Shown here in pieces: positions 1-7,988 of a stretch of 64,000 nucleotides of DNA. Each line of letters starts with the position of its first letter. Position 1 is the stretch's first letter. The notes beneath the pieces are model-generated. The model searched no databases, had not been told where the DNA came from, and was given only the letters and a program-made list of their open reading frames with translations. The stretch is taken from the NCBI GenBank assembly GCA_043807765.1, contig JAZDFQ010000069.1, forward strand, positions 62,001 to 126,000, read 5' to 3'. A program made the translations under genes and the position numbers. The stretch is from Stygiobacter sp043807765. Lineage in GTDB: Bacteria; Bacteroidota; Ignavibacteria; Ignavibacteriales; Melioribacteraceae.

Positions 1-1
1 C

Positions 2-421
2 GGCAACAAAAAGGCAATGCAGCGGCTAGTTGAAGAAAAAGAGCACGTTGGAATTATTGCTTACGATGGGAAAATTCCAATTGGCTGGTGTTCTTTTGCG
101 CCGAGAGAAAAATATTTGCGTTTAGAAAACTCAAAAGTTCTTTCGCCAATAGATGATAACCCGGTTTGGTCAATTACATGTTTCTTTATGGCAAAGGAAT
201 ATCGCAAAAAAGGAATTTCCACAGAACTATTAAAATCGGCAATAGAGTTTTGTAGAAAGAAAAAAGTGAAAATTTTGGAAGGTTACCCTACTGTACCATA
301 TTCAAAGTCAATTCCGGCAGCGTTTGCCTGGACGGGAATTCCATCCGCATTCGAGAAAGCCGGGTTTGTTGAAGCTGCAAGACGCAGCAAATCCAGACCG
401 ATTATGAGATTCTATTTATAA
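2..421 (+). CDS. GNAT-family acetyltransferase, 5' partial
   Basis: The frame is open to the left edge of the window, so the true start lies outside it. The first internal ATG is at 17. The visible 139 residues hold the core of a GNAT fold: a strand ending in PIGWCSFAPRE, then the acetyl-CoA binding turn YRKKGISTELLKSAI, and a C-terminal helix/strand with AFEKAGFVEAARRS. The Y-R-x-x-G-(I/V)-(S/G) turn is the pyrophosphate-binding signature of the family. The acceptor substrate cannot be read from the sequence. It is 26 bases upstream of the thioredoxin gene on the same strand and may share a transcript with it. Family call is confident, function is not. Confidence 0.8.
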   Translation, partial: GNKKAMQRLVEEKEHVGIIAYDGKIPIGWCSFAPREKYLRLENSKVLSPIDDNPVWSITCFFMAKEYRKKGISTELLKSAIEFCRKKKVKILEGYPTVPYSKSIPAAFAWTGIPSAFEKAGFVEAARRSKSRPIMRFYL

Positions 422-447
422 ATATTTTTGAACAAAAGGAGATTTAC

Positions 448-966
448 ATGTTAAAAAAGTTATTCGTTGTCATCGCGTTGATTTTAAGCGCCGGTTTTTG
501 CTTTGCTCAAGATGATCTGAAAGAAACAACCTTAATAAATATCGGCGATCAACTACCTACATTTACTGCAAAAGCGCTTTCTGGTTCCAATCTGTCCTCC
601 GCCAATTTAAAAGGAAAGGTTGCCCTAATTAATTTTTGGGCTACATGGTGCGGTCCGTGTAAAAAGGAAATGCCTTTAATGCAAAAAGATATATATGAAA
701 AGATAAAAGACACGAGTTTTGTAATGGCCGCAATTAGCCGCGGTGAGGAAACCGGGATAGTTAAAAAGTTTATTGATCTAAATAAGTACACATTTCCAAT
801 TTACCTTGATAAGGAGGTTGCAACTTATAACCTTTTCGCTAGTAAATACATTCCGAGGAATTTTGTAATTGGAAAAGATGGCAAAGTTAAATGGTCATCC
901 GTGGGTTTTAAGCAGGAAGAATTCGACGAGATGATAAAAGTGATCTTAGCAGAATTAGCTAAATAA
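448..966 (+). CDS. TlpA/ResA-like secreted thioredoxin
   Basis: A 172-residue protein. Residues 1-20 form a Sec signal peptide ending FCFA-Q. A thioredoxin-like domain of the AhpC-TSA/TlpA type follows. The redox motif WCGPC is at residues 67-71 inside the typical FWATWCGPCKKEMP block, and the cis-proline region is YIPRNFVIGKDG near the end. Such proteins act in the periplasm as disulfide reductases, often for cytochrome c maturation. Multihaem cytochromes (NrfH/NrfA) occur 30 kb away, but a link to them is only a guess. The start is supported by AAGGAG seven bases upstream. A hairpin directly downstream probably ends transcription. Confidence 0.9.
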   Translation: MLKKLFVVIALILSAGFCFAQDDLKETTLINIGDQLPTFTAKALSGSNLSSANLKGKVALINFWATWCGPCKKEMPLMQKDIYEKIKDTSFVMAAISRGEETGIVKKFIDLNKYTFPIYLDKEVATYNLFASKYIPRNFVIGKDGKVKWSSVGFKQEEFDEMIKVILAELAK

Positions 967-973
967 CTATTAC

Positions 974-1004
974 GCGTCTTTCATTTTTCAATAATGAAAG
1001 ACGC
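974..1004. terminator. Bidirectional hairpin terminator
   Basis: Perfect 11-bp stem GCGTCTTTCAT / ATGAAAGACGC with a 9-base T/A-rich loop. It lies between two converging genes and overlaps the last codons of the leftward lipoprotein gene. It could stop transcription from both sides, although there is no long U-tract. Confidence 0.55.
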
Positions 1005-2126
1005 AGTATTTCCGCCATAAGTTTTTATATAAGACTTCTCCATCAGCACGTCAATAGTTTTTGCAGTTATCATTTTGTAAACCCAGATCATCCACTCTTT
1101 ATAAGATGATTCTTCCCGGTATTGTGAATTAAGATACCATTTCACAAAAAGTGTTTGCCGGCTCTCGAAATAATTAATAATGTCTTGCCTAACCACGTTA
1201 CTTGTTTCAGCAACCTTCTGCAAATCCTCGCTGGTTAAAACTGGTACAGTTGATTTTCCATTCACAACGATTCCGCAACGGGTAAATCCCCCGGCAATTT
1301 TTGAAGTTGGCTTATAACTGGGATTTTTAATTACCTTAACTAATTCGTTAAGCAAAGCAACTTGATAAACCGAATCGCTTTCTGTTGCCGGTTTACCAAA
1401 GTCTCTTACAAGTTCAGAGGTTGCATATGTTGCAATATTTCTTTCGTAAGAAGTTGACGAAAAAGAACCAAGCCTAAAGTTTGGATAATCATAATAACGC
1501 GTTTCAAAAATTTTAGGATTTCCTTCCCCCCCTTCGTTTTGGATGAAAGACATATAATAGTAATTGCTTCCACGGTGGGGAACGAATGCTTTTATAAACT
1601 GTTCTTGATAATATTTTAGCTGATCATTATCATGCATAACAGCGCCGAGTATAAACATCGAAACATACTCGAAAGGAATGTTTTTAAGCGAAGGAATCTT
1701 GTAGTATGCTTCTTTAATCTTAGCTAATCGATCAACTGCTATTCCGCTCATTTCCGCACCGAGGGAATCGGTAAGTTTCTTAAGCGCGCACCCGTTTTCT
1801 TCATCAAGAATAAAAACTGTTGGGATAAAACTGCTGTCACTATACTTTTTAATTAAACCTTCGCCAAAGAGATAGTTAATTCTCTCATTCCAAACACTGT
1901 TGCTTAGCTGGAAATGTTGTTTAATTTCTACCGGATTAATTCTGTGATGAAGCAAGATTAGTATTTCTTTTAGATTGTCTTTATCAAGATTAATCTCCGG
2001 TTTACCTACTTCAAACGAAACGGTATGGGCGCGGTAATTTCCTTCCAGCAACTCCGGAATTTCTTTTTTGCTTCCGCAAGCCGATATAATTAGAAACAGC
2101 GCTAGCAACGCTGCAATATTTTTCAT
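981..2126 (-). CDS. Lipoprotein of unknown function
   Basis: The open frame could begin at 2165, but the ATG at 2126 is preferred. It gives an N-terminus KNIAALLALFLIISAC with a clean lipobox (ISAC) and avoids overlap with the upstream methyltransferase gene, which ends at 2135. The mature protein of about 365 residues is mostly helical by eye. I recognise no family motif in it. The segment LILLHHRINPVEIKQHFQLS resembles a helix-turn-helix fold but is too weak to call. It follows the methyltransferase gene with only 8 bases between them, so the two are probably co-transcribed. Predicted location is the periplasmic side of a membrane. Confidence 0.7.
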   Translation of the reverse strand: MKNIAALLALFLIISACGSKKEIPELLEGNYRAHTVSFEVGKPEINLDKDNLKEILILLHHRINPVEIKQHFQLSNSVWNERINYLFGEGLIKKYSDSSFIPTVFILDEENGCALKKLTDSLGAEMSGIAVDRLAKIKEAYYKIPSLKNIPFEYVSMFILGAVMHDNDQLKYYQEQFIKAFVPHRGSNYYYMSFIQNEGGEGNPKIFETRYYDYPNFRLGSFSSTSYERNIATYATSELVRDFGKPATESDSVYQVALLNELVKVIKNPSYKPTSKIAGGFTRCGIVVNGKSTVPVLTSEDLQKVAETSNVVRQDIINYFESRQTLFVKWYLNSQYREESSYKEWMIWVYKMITAKTIDVLMEKSYIKTYGGNTASFIIEK

Positions 2127-2134
2127 TTTGTAAA

Positions 2135-3130
2135 TCAATCTTTTGTTCCTATAACTAATGACCATCCGAAGCTTGTATTCTTTCTTTCAATTTTAGTAAT
2201 TCCAGCATTGCCAAGCCATTCACGCATTTCATTTTCTGTAAAAGTATCTCCGCATTTTGTACCAACCAGCATATTAATTGCAAATACAGCTCCGCCAAGC
2301 GGCTCGGTTCGTTCTTCGTTCATTACCCAATCTTTAATTACAATTTGTCCGCCACTGTTAAGCGAGTTATAACATTTATTTATCAACTTAAGATTTTGTT
2401 CGTAACTATTTATATGTACTATAGCAGAAAGTAAAATTAAATCATAGCTGTTTCCAAAATCACCGGTTAAATAATTTCCTTCTATATAACTCACTTTGTC
2501 TTTCTGTGGAAAAGTTTCAGAATATTTTTTTGTAAGAGGAATTACATTCGGCAAATCAAAAATAACGGCTTTAAGTTCCGGATTATTTTCTATCATTCCC
2601 ATCGAGAAAGCACCAGAGCCGCCGCCCACATCAAGCATTTTCTTCGCAGAAGAGAGATTCAGCATCATAGCAAGAATCTTAGCCTCTTTAGCCGCTCTGT
2701 AATGCATAGCAGCTATAAAGGATTCCGTCCAATCATTTTCTGAAACATTATCATCATAAACTGAAGTTCCTTTACGGACTGCGTTTGTTAATGTTCTCCA
2801 TGATTTCCAAAGCTCATTGGTATGGAAGAGTCCGCCCATGAATTCCGGTTTTCCTTTTACAAGATATAAAGAAGCGGCATCGCTGTTGTAGAATTTTTCG
2901 TGAACTTTGTTTAAGAAGCCGAGCGAGACAAGAGCGTTTAATAAGCGGTCGGTTGCGCGCTCATCGCCGTTAATTTGTTTTGCTATTTCCGATGAAGGAA
3001 GCAGATGCTTATCGAGAATGGTGAAAACATTTAACTCGACAGCAGTTAGTATAATTCTGCTTACTTGAAAACCATTGGCAAGTTCTCTTATTTTGTTTGG
3101 ATCGAGAACAGTGTTCATATTATGGCTCAT
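2135..3130 (-). CDS. SAM-dependent O-methyltransferase, HIOMT/plant type
   Basis: A 331-residue protein with the two-part layout of the acetylserotonin/caffeate O-methyltransferase family. The N-terminal helical dimerisation and winged-helix region (about 1-100) contains VELNVFTILDKH and SEIAKQINGDERATDRLLNAL. The C-terminal Rossmann methyltransferase domain follows. SAM-binding motif I is LDVGGGSGAFSMGM near residues 166-179, followed by VIFDLPNV, the usual post-motif acidic loop. The acceptor is unknown; bacterial members often methylate small aromatic or polyketide hydroxyls. A second ATG four codons in (3118) is an equally possible start. No biosynthetic cluster surrounds it. Confidence 0.85.
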   Translation of the reverse strand: MSHNMNTVLDPNKIRELANGFQVSRIILTAVELNVFTILDKHLLPSSEIAKQINGDERATDRLLNALVSLGFLNKVHEKFYNSDAASLYLVKGKPEFMGGLFHTNELWKSWRTLTNAVRKGTSVYDDNVSENDWTESFIAAMHYRAAKEAKILAMMLNLSSAKKMLDVGGGSGAFSMGMIENNPELKAVIFDLPNVIPLTKKYSETFPQKDKVSYIEGNYLTGDFGNSYDLILLSAIVHINSYEQNLKLINKCYNSLNSGGQIVIKDWVMNEERTEPLGGAVFAINMLVGTKCGDTFTENEMREWLGNAGITKIERKNTSFGWSLVIGTKD

Positions 3131-3149
3131 TTATATTTCCCAAAAGATA

Positions 3150-3188
3150 AAACGCAAAGAACGCGAAGGTTCCGCAGAGGGCGCAAAG
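3150..3188. repeat. Small interspersed CGCAAAGA-type repeat
   Basis: Short purine-rich segment between the YitT and methyltransferase genes, with AACGCAAAGAACGCG and later GGGCGCAAAG. Tandem CGCAAAG units of this sort are common intergenic repeats in many bacterial genomes. Only this one copy is seen in the window, so the call is weak. Confidence 0.35.
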
Positions 3189-3190
3189 AA

Positions 3191-4126
3191 TTAAATCCTT
3201 CTTCTAAATCCCTCACCCAGAACTTCGTGAACATTATAGACAATCACAAACGCGTGCGGATCAACTTCTTTAACAATATCAACTAATCTGGAAACTTCCC
3301 GTAGAGGTACAACAGTTAGAAGCATTTCCCGTTCAATGTTTTTATACACACCTCTTGTATCAACTGCCGTAACTCCGCGTTCCATCTTTGTCAAAATCGC
3401 CTCGGATATTTCTTCATACTTATCAGAGATAACGTACGCGGCGCGCGCGTAATCAAAGCCATCTATTATTATATCAATCAACCGTGAGGAAATAAAAAGC
3501 AAAAAGATTGCGTAGAAAGTAAGCGAAAGCGCCGGCTTATCCGGTGAAAGATCTTTTAATTCTATTATCACTCCCGCAAGAGCAATTACAAAAAAATCAA
3601 TTATCATAATTGATTGACCCGGTTTTATTCCGTAGCGCTTATGCATAATTGATGCGATAATATCGGAACCGGCTGTTGTGCCTTTGAACTTGAAAATGAT
3701 GCCCAGACCAACGCCTAAAAGCACTGACCCGATAAGCACCATAAACAAGAAATCGTTTTTATATAAGTCTTGCACTGTTGCCGAGTTTTGCAGCTTTAAA
3801 TATTCAAAGCCGGGAATGTCTCCGCGAAAGAGATCAATGAAAAATGAGTTAAGAGAAAAGCCAACAAATGTTCTTATGCCGAATTCCTTGCCTAGCTCTT
3901 TCATTCCCCAAAGGAAGAGAGGAATGTTGAGAGTCCACATTAGAAGCCCCACCGAAATTTTGTTGCCGCTTAAATAATGCATTGCCATGGCAAGACCGCT
4001 AACGCCGCCCGGAACAACTTTAGCATCAACTAAAAAGACACCAATACCAATAGCCATAATTGCAGAACCAATTGCAATTGCAAAATAATCTATGATGGGA
4101 TATTTTTTTAAGAAAGACTTACTCAT
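3191..4126 (-). CDS. YitT family membrane protein (DUF161 + DUF2179)
   Basis: A 311-residue protein. Five to six hydrophobic segments lie in the first 220 residues (for example YFAIAIGSAIMAIGIGVFLVDA and FLFMVLIGSVLLGVGLGIIF). The loop KGTTAGSDIIASIMHKRYG is typical of YitT proteins. The C-terminal cytoplasmic domain (about 223-305) matches DUF2179 in pattern, with AYVISDKYEEISEAILTKMERGVTAVDTRGVY and a closing DPHAFVIVYNVHEVLGEGF. The molecular function of the family is not firmly known; it is usually described as an integral membrane protein of possible transport role. It is divergent from the secreted-protein genes that start at 4341. Confidence 0.88.
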   Translation of the reverse strand: MSKSFLKKYPIIDYFAIAIGSAIMAIGIGVFLVDAKVVPGGVSGLAMAMHYLSGNKISVGLLMWTLNIPLFLWGMKELGKEFGIRTFVGFSLNSFFIDLFRGDIPGFEYLKLQNSATVQDLYKNDFLFMVLIGSVLLGVGLGIIFKFKGTTAGSDIIASIMHKRYGIKPGQSIMIIDFFVIALAGVIIELKDLSPDKPALSLTFYAIFLLFISSRLIDIIIDGFDYARAAYVISDKYEEISEAILTKMERGVTAVDTRGVYKNIEREMLLTVVPLREVSRLVDIVKEVDPHAFVIVYNVHEVLGEGFRRRI

Positions 4127-4198
4127 TACACCAACTCTAAATTTTTAGTGAGTAAAAATAGTCAGCGGCGGGGCGTGTTCAAAACCAGATATTAACTA

Positions 4199-4243
4199 AA
4201 GCAAAGAAGATCACGATTAAGATCATGAACAAGATTAAGAGTT
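4199..4243. repeat. GATTAAGAT/GATCAAG family repeat, degenerate copy
   Basis: Intergenic segment with AGATCACGATTAAGATCATG and ACAAGATTAAGAG. It has the same vocabulary as the hairpin repeats near 10230, 54784 and 58397, but only one arm can be seen. Call rests on similarity by eye. Confidence 0.4.
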
Positions 4244-4340
4244 GTTTTTTACTAGTTGCTTATGAAATGACTTGATTATGAGTGAGAAAGAGTTTTATTT
4301 GTGTTTAGTAATAATTGTTGTACACTAAACCCGGGGAAAT

Positions 4341-5222
4341 ATGAAACCCATACTACAGTTTAACTTAGCTTTCTTTCTATTTCTTGTTTGCACATTAGCA
4401 ATTGCACAAAATAAAAGCACAAAAGAAAACCACGCCCCGGTGTTTATAAAAGAAATGCCGGATACAGTTACTACCGAAGGGAAAGTCCTTGTTTTTACAT
4501 ATAAAGCAATTGATCCGGATGGTGATACAGTTAAGTATTATGCAACATCAATATTTCCCAGCAGTGCATTACTAATTGCCAGAACCGGGGTGTTTGGGTG
4601 GAGACCAAACCATTTTCAATCTGGGCTATTCCAAATAATGATATATGCATCGGACGGAAACATGATTACTTATTCGAGAAAAGCAAGTGTGAAAATTTAC
4701 GCCGACTGTTGTATGAGTGGTCCACCAATAATAATTAGGGGTTTGCCCGAGAACGCTGGATCTGTTTCATACAGCTTAGCCCATGATACGATAACCGCAA
4801 GAGCTGTTTCCAACAAAGGATTCAAGTTCTTAAACTGGACAGAATATGGTACTGTGGTTTCTACCGATTCTGCCTATACTTACGTCGTTAATGAAATGCG
4901 GAATTTGGCCGCACACTTTACTTCGACAAATTTTCTTTATGATGAAACGGGAATACCTAAAGATTATTCACTATCACAAAACTATCCGAATCCATTTAAT
5001 CCGGAAACAACTATATGCTATTCGCTTCCCAAGAGTGAGCACGTTACGTTAAAAGTTTTTGATGTGCTGGGTAGAGAAGTTGCAACTTTAGTTAACGAAG
5101 CAAAGGCCCCGGGAAATTATTCAGTAAAATTTAATGGCAGCAATTTACCAAGCGCAATTTATTTTTATCAGATGACAACGCAGAACAATAGATTTATTAA
5201 CAAAATGAGTTTACTGAAGTAA
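4341..5222 (+). CDS. Secreted protein with cadherin-like domain and T9SS sorting tail
   Basis: A 293-residue protein. The signal peptide ends LAIAQ near residue 23. An Ig/cadherin-like domain follows (about 30-115: HAPVFIKEMPDTVTTEGK, AIDPDGDTVKYYA, SGLFQIMIYASDG). A second region, about 130-195, resembles a Bacterial_repeat/InlB-type module (GFKFLNWTEYGT). The C-terminus (about 208-293) is a type IX secretion sorting domain with LSQNYPNPFNPETTICYSLP and VLGREVATLVNE. Such proteins cross the outer membrane and are released or anchored at the surface; a ligand cannot be predicted. It is first of three same-strand genes for exported proteins. Confidence 0.88.
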   Translation: MKPILQFNLAFFLFLVCTLAIAQNKSTKENHAPVFIKEMPDTVTTEGKVLVFTYKAIDPDGDTVKYYATSIFPSSALLIARTGVFGWRPNHFQSGLFQIMIYASDGNMITYSRKASVKIYADCCMSGPPIIIRGLPENAGSVSYSLAHDTITARAVSNKGFKFLNWTEYGTVVSTDSAYTYVVNEMRNLAAHFTSTNFLYDETGIPKDYSLSQNYPNPFNPETTICYSLPKSEHVTLKVFDVLGREVATLVNEAKAPGNYSVKFNGSNLPSAIYFYQMTTQNNRFINKMSLLK

Positions 5223-5253
5223 TCGCGACTAAAAATATTTTGGAACCGTTGAA

Positions 5254-6489
5254 ATGAAATTAGTTCGGATGATTCTATTTATACTAATTATTCTTTCCAC
5301 CTATACTGTTGCACAGTGGAAAAACATCAGTAGTATTTATGGCCGGGCGTTCACTGAGTACAATGGCGGAGTACTGGTTGCAACTTCTGGCGGAATTTAT
5401 TTGATCGAAAGGAGCGGTACAACATGGAAATGCACATGTATTGGGCTAACAGATAAATACACAACTTCTGTTTCAGCTGTTCAGAACAAAATAATTGCTG
5501 GAACTACCGAGGGTATTTATGTAACAACCAACCTTGGGCAAGACTGGAAAGTCTCTAATAATGGTTTGCCTCCGTCAAGTTCAATCCGCGTCCTTTATGT
5601 TAATGACGATAAAATTTATGCCGGTACTCAAATAGCAGAATTATTCGTATCAAAAAACTCCGGCGATAACTGGGAATGCATTCGTAGTAGCCAACAAAAC
5701 GAAATAACTCGTTCAATTTATGCTAGTGGCTCAACTATACTTTTAGGAATCAGCGGCAATTTCTACGGAGAATATGGAAACATCTACAAATCAACCAATA
5801 GCGGCAGCACTTGGGAAGAATTTCACGAAATATTTTATAAGACGGATGTTTATTCTATTGCTCAAACGAGCTCAACTATTTGTCTTGGTACCGGCGCCGG
5901 TTTATTTATATCTAACGATAATGGTCTTAACTGGAAAAGAATAAATAAAACAACAACTAATTGTGTTTATGCCGTGGGTTCGAATTTAATCGTGTCGAAC
6001 AAAGAGATTTCAAACGATTTAGGAATTAGCTGGAAAAAATACGACACAGGACTGCCTACTTATACAGGCATAACGGCAATTACCGTAAGCAACAATTTTG
6101 TTTACCTATCAACTGATACCGGTATATATGTAATTCCATCTCAAGAGATATTGACCAGTATTGAAAATAGTTATACGCCTCTACCACACAATTATTCTCT
6201 ATCTCAAAACTACCCCAATCCGTTTAACCCTAGCACAACTATTGAGTACACAATTCCGGTAGAGACGAGGCATGCCTCGTCTTTACAAAAGGTTACTTTG
6301 AAAATTTACGATGCACTGGGAAGGGAAGTTGCAACTTTAGTTGATGAATACAGGCAAGCCGGGAATTACAAAGCAATATTTAATACGCATCATCTCTCGC
6401 CTCCGCTTGAGATGACCAGCGGAGTTTATTTTTATCAGTTACGCGCGGGTGGTTTTACGGAAACAAAGAAGTTTGTGTTGATGAAATAG
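5254..6489 (+). CDS. Secreted BNR/sortilin-like beta-propeller protein with T9SS tail
   Basis: A 411-residue protein with signal peptide ending YTVAQ near residue 21. Repeated blades carry S-x-D-x-G-x-x-W BNR/Asp-box-like motifs (NLGQDWKVSNNG, NSGDNWECIRS, NSGSTWEEFHE, NDNGLNWKRIN, DLGISWKKYD), so a propeller of the photosystem-II-stability/sortilin type is likely. The C-terminal T9SS sorting domain begins at SLSQNYPNPFNPSTT. That tail is odd: the segment VETRHASSLQ is an in-frame insertion encoded by a 28-bp palindrome (6259-6286), and HHLSPPLEMTSG, further on, looks like a second one. The sorting domain is therefore longer than that of its neighbour. Confidence 0.88.
   Translation: MKLVRMILFILIILSTYTVAQWKNISSIYGRAFTEYNGGVLVATSGGIYLIERSGTTWKCTCIGLTDKYTTSVSAVQNKIIAGTTEGIYVTTNLGQDWKVSNNGLPPSSSIRVLYVNDDKIYAGTQIAELFVSKNSGDNWECIRSSQQNEITRSIYASGSTILLGISGNFYGEYGNIYKSTNSGSTWEEFHEIFYKTDVYSIAQTSSTICLGTGAGLFISNDNGLNWKRINKTTTNCVYAVGSNLIVSNKEISNDLGISWKKYDTGLPTYTGITAITVSNNFVYLSTDTGIYVIPSQEILTSIENSYTPLPHNYSLSQNYPNPFNPSTTIEYTIPVETRHASSLQKVTLKIYDALGREVATLVDEYRQAGNYKAIFNTHHLSPPLEMTSGVYFYQLRAGGFTETKKFVLMK
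6259..6286. repeat. 28-bp palindromic element inside a reading frame
   Basis: The arms GTAGAGACGAGGC and GCCTCGTCTTTAC are nearly perfect inverted repeats around a central AT. The element sits inside the T9SS sorting domain and is translated as VETRHASSLQ together with flanking bases. A second copy of the same design is at 27066-27093 in the CotH-like gene. Confidence 0.8.
6384..6418. repeat. Second palindromic element within the same sorting domain
   Basis: TCATCTC (6390-6396) and GAGATGA (6409-6415) form a 7-bp inverted repeat. On the minus strand it reads GGTCATCTCAAGCGG then AGGCGAGAGATGA, close to the widespread GTCATCTCGAGCG-type interspersed repeat. It encodes the extra residues HHLSPPLEMT, where sibling tails have only a short N-L-P-S turn. 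Confidence 0.5.
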
Positions 6490-6499
6490 GGACATAAAA

Positions 6500-7561
6500 A
6501 TGAAACCTTTATTTATTGTAGCTATAGCCACACTATTGCTAACTCTCTCTTGCAAAGAACATAGCACGGAGCCATCCGGAGCTATATTTGAATACGAAAA
6601 CACTACAATGGTAATAGCTTATGAAGTAAATGGAATGGGAGATATTTACTTGTTCTATCCCTACACCAACACAAAAATCAATATAACCGAGAATGTTGTT
6701 GACACAACGTACTACGCATATCTATCGTCTTTCTCGGATGATGGGCACGAATTGCTTTATACTTTGGACTACATAGATTACGGGACGGGAAATTACACAC
6801 TTTGCGGAAGAGACGACATATTTTCATACAACTTGATTAGCGGAAAAACCAGACGACTTACTAATACAGATTACAAGGAAGTGGTTCCCAGTTTTTCAAA
6901 AGATGGCAAAAAAATAATTTATAAGACTTTAGAAAATGGTCATTATGAAATTGCGACAATGAATAGCGATGGAAGCGGCAAAAAGATAATTGTACCAAAT
7001 CCAGGTTACGGATGGGATTCAGCTTTTATTATGAATGACACAAAAATACTTTACGCTTCACTGAAGAATGGTGTTACAAACTTTTATACATGTAATACCG
7101 ACGGCAGTGGCGAAATTCAATTAACAAACAACAATTTTGGAATAGGCAAACCATCTGTTTCTGCAGACAACACATTTTTTCTTTTTGCTGCAACAAAATC
7201 CAATAACGACTTCGGAGTATTTAAATACGATTTTATTACAAAAACAGTGCAATCGTTAATACCAGCTTTAAGCGGTACGGAAATGCATTATGGACCTATT
7301 GTTTCTTCTGATTCTAAAAAAATGGTTTTTAGAAGACTCTTCGCAGATGCTCAGAGAAGTATTGCTATGGCAGATATTGATGGGGCAAACATAGTTAATT
7401 TGGGAGACGGTACTGATGTAGACTTTACGAAAGATGGCAAATATGTTATATACAGTGGTTTTCATAACTTATACATGTATGATATAGAGAAAAAAACTAA
7501 TGATGTTATACTCCCCAACTTGCCACTTGGGTTTAACATTGAGGTTAGCAGAATAAAATAA
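6500..7561 (+). CDS. TolB-like beta-propeller lipoprotein
   Basis: A 353-residue lipoprotein. The N-terminus KPLFIVAIATLLLTLSC has the lipobox LLTLSC with the acylated Cys near residue 18. The mature part contains repeated PD40/WD40-like blades of the TolB type, for example FSDDGHELLYTL, FSKDGKKIIYKT and MNSDGSGKKIIVPN, with SSDSKKMVFRR and FTKDGKYVIYSG later. Such propellers bind peptides or other proteins at the periplasmic face. It starts 10 bases after the T9SS propeller gene, so the three genes from 4341 onward probably form one operon. No sorting tail is present, so unlike its neighbours it should stay on a membrane. Confidence 0.85.
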   Translation: MKPLFIVAIATLLLTLSCKEHSTEPSGAIFEYENTTMVIAYEVNGMGDIYLFYPYTNTKINITENVVDTTYYAYLSSFSDDGHELLYTLDYIDYGTGNYTLCGRDDIFSYNLISGKTRRLTNTDYKEVVPSFSKDGKKIIYKTLENGHYEIATMNSDGSGKKIIVPNPGYGWDSAFIMNDTKILYASLKNGVTNFYTCNTDGSGEIQLTNNNFGIGKPSVSADNTFFLFAATKSNNDFGVFKYDFITKTVQSLIPALSGTEMHYGPIVSSDSKKMVFRRLFADAQRSIAMADIDGANIVNLGDGTDVDFTKDGKYVIYSGFHNLYMYDIEKKTNDVILPNLPLGFNIEVSRIK

Positions 7562-7564
7562 ATG

Positions 7565-7951
7565 TTACTTCAGCCTTCCTTCCTTATACATAAGCTGGGT
7601 TCTAACACGCATCATCTGGCGTTCAATTATTAGGTCGGCTAACTTTTCGGGGATTGAAGTTCTGTCTTTGCAGTGAAGAATCTCGCGAACTTTCTTCTCG
7701 TTTACATCTATTCTATACATACTGTTAAGAAAGCGGTCATAATCCCGAGCCATTAATTCTTTTACTTTTATAATCAAGTGGTTTCTAATCAGATCAAGAT
7801 TATCAACGTCAGGCAAAGATTCTTTTTCTAAAGAAAAATCTTTGTGAAGTTTTTCAATAAGCAGCCCCATCCCTTGCCCTTCCCCAAAGGGGAAGGGATT
7901 ATCAAAACTATTTACTTTTTCTTCATTGCTCATAAATTTTACTTTTGTCAT
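7565..7951 (-). CDS. Small hypothetical protein with a translated repeat
   Basis: A 128-residue protein that I do not recognise. The C-terminal 85 residues are charged and helical (IRNHLIIKVKELMARDYDRFLNS, then IPEKLADLIIERQMMRVRTQL). Near the N-terminus, FDNPFPFGEGQGMGLLIEK is encoded by a GC-rich palindromic repeat (7864-7900) unlike the rest of the gene. The first ATG (7951) is preceded by GGAAGGGG supplied by a second copy of that repeat; a second ATG at 7933 is an alternative. It converges on the lipoprotein gene, with three bases between stops. Confidence 0.6.
   Translation of the reverse strand: MTKVKFMSNEEKVNSFDNPFPFGEGQGMGLLIEKLHKDFSLEKESLPDVDNLDLIRNHLIIKVKELMARDYDRFLNSMYRIDVNEKKVREILHCKDRTSIPEKLADLIIERQMMRVRTQLMYKEGRLK
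7864..7900. repeat. CCCTTCCCC/GGGGAAGGG palindromic repeat, coding copy
   Basis: CCCTTCCCC and GGGGAAGGG form a 9-bp inverted repeat around three A residues, preceded by CCCCATCCCTTG. It lies within the small hypothetical gene. The inverted sister copy is at 7953-7986. Confidence 0.75.
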
Positions 7952-7952
7952 A

Positions 7953-7986
7953 GCCCCTTCCCATCGGGAAGGGGTTGGGGATGGGC
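7953..7986. repeat. CCCTTCCC/GGGAAGGG palindromic repeat, intergenic copy
   Basis: CCCCTTCCC and GGGAAGGGG enclose ATC, followed by TTGGGGATGGGC. The reverse complement lines up with the copy at 7864-7900. It lies between the ABC permease stop and the start of the small hypothetical gene and may supply that gene's ribosome binding site. Confidence 0.75.
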
Positions 7987-7988
7987 TT

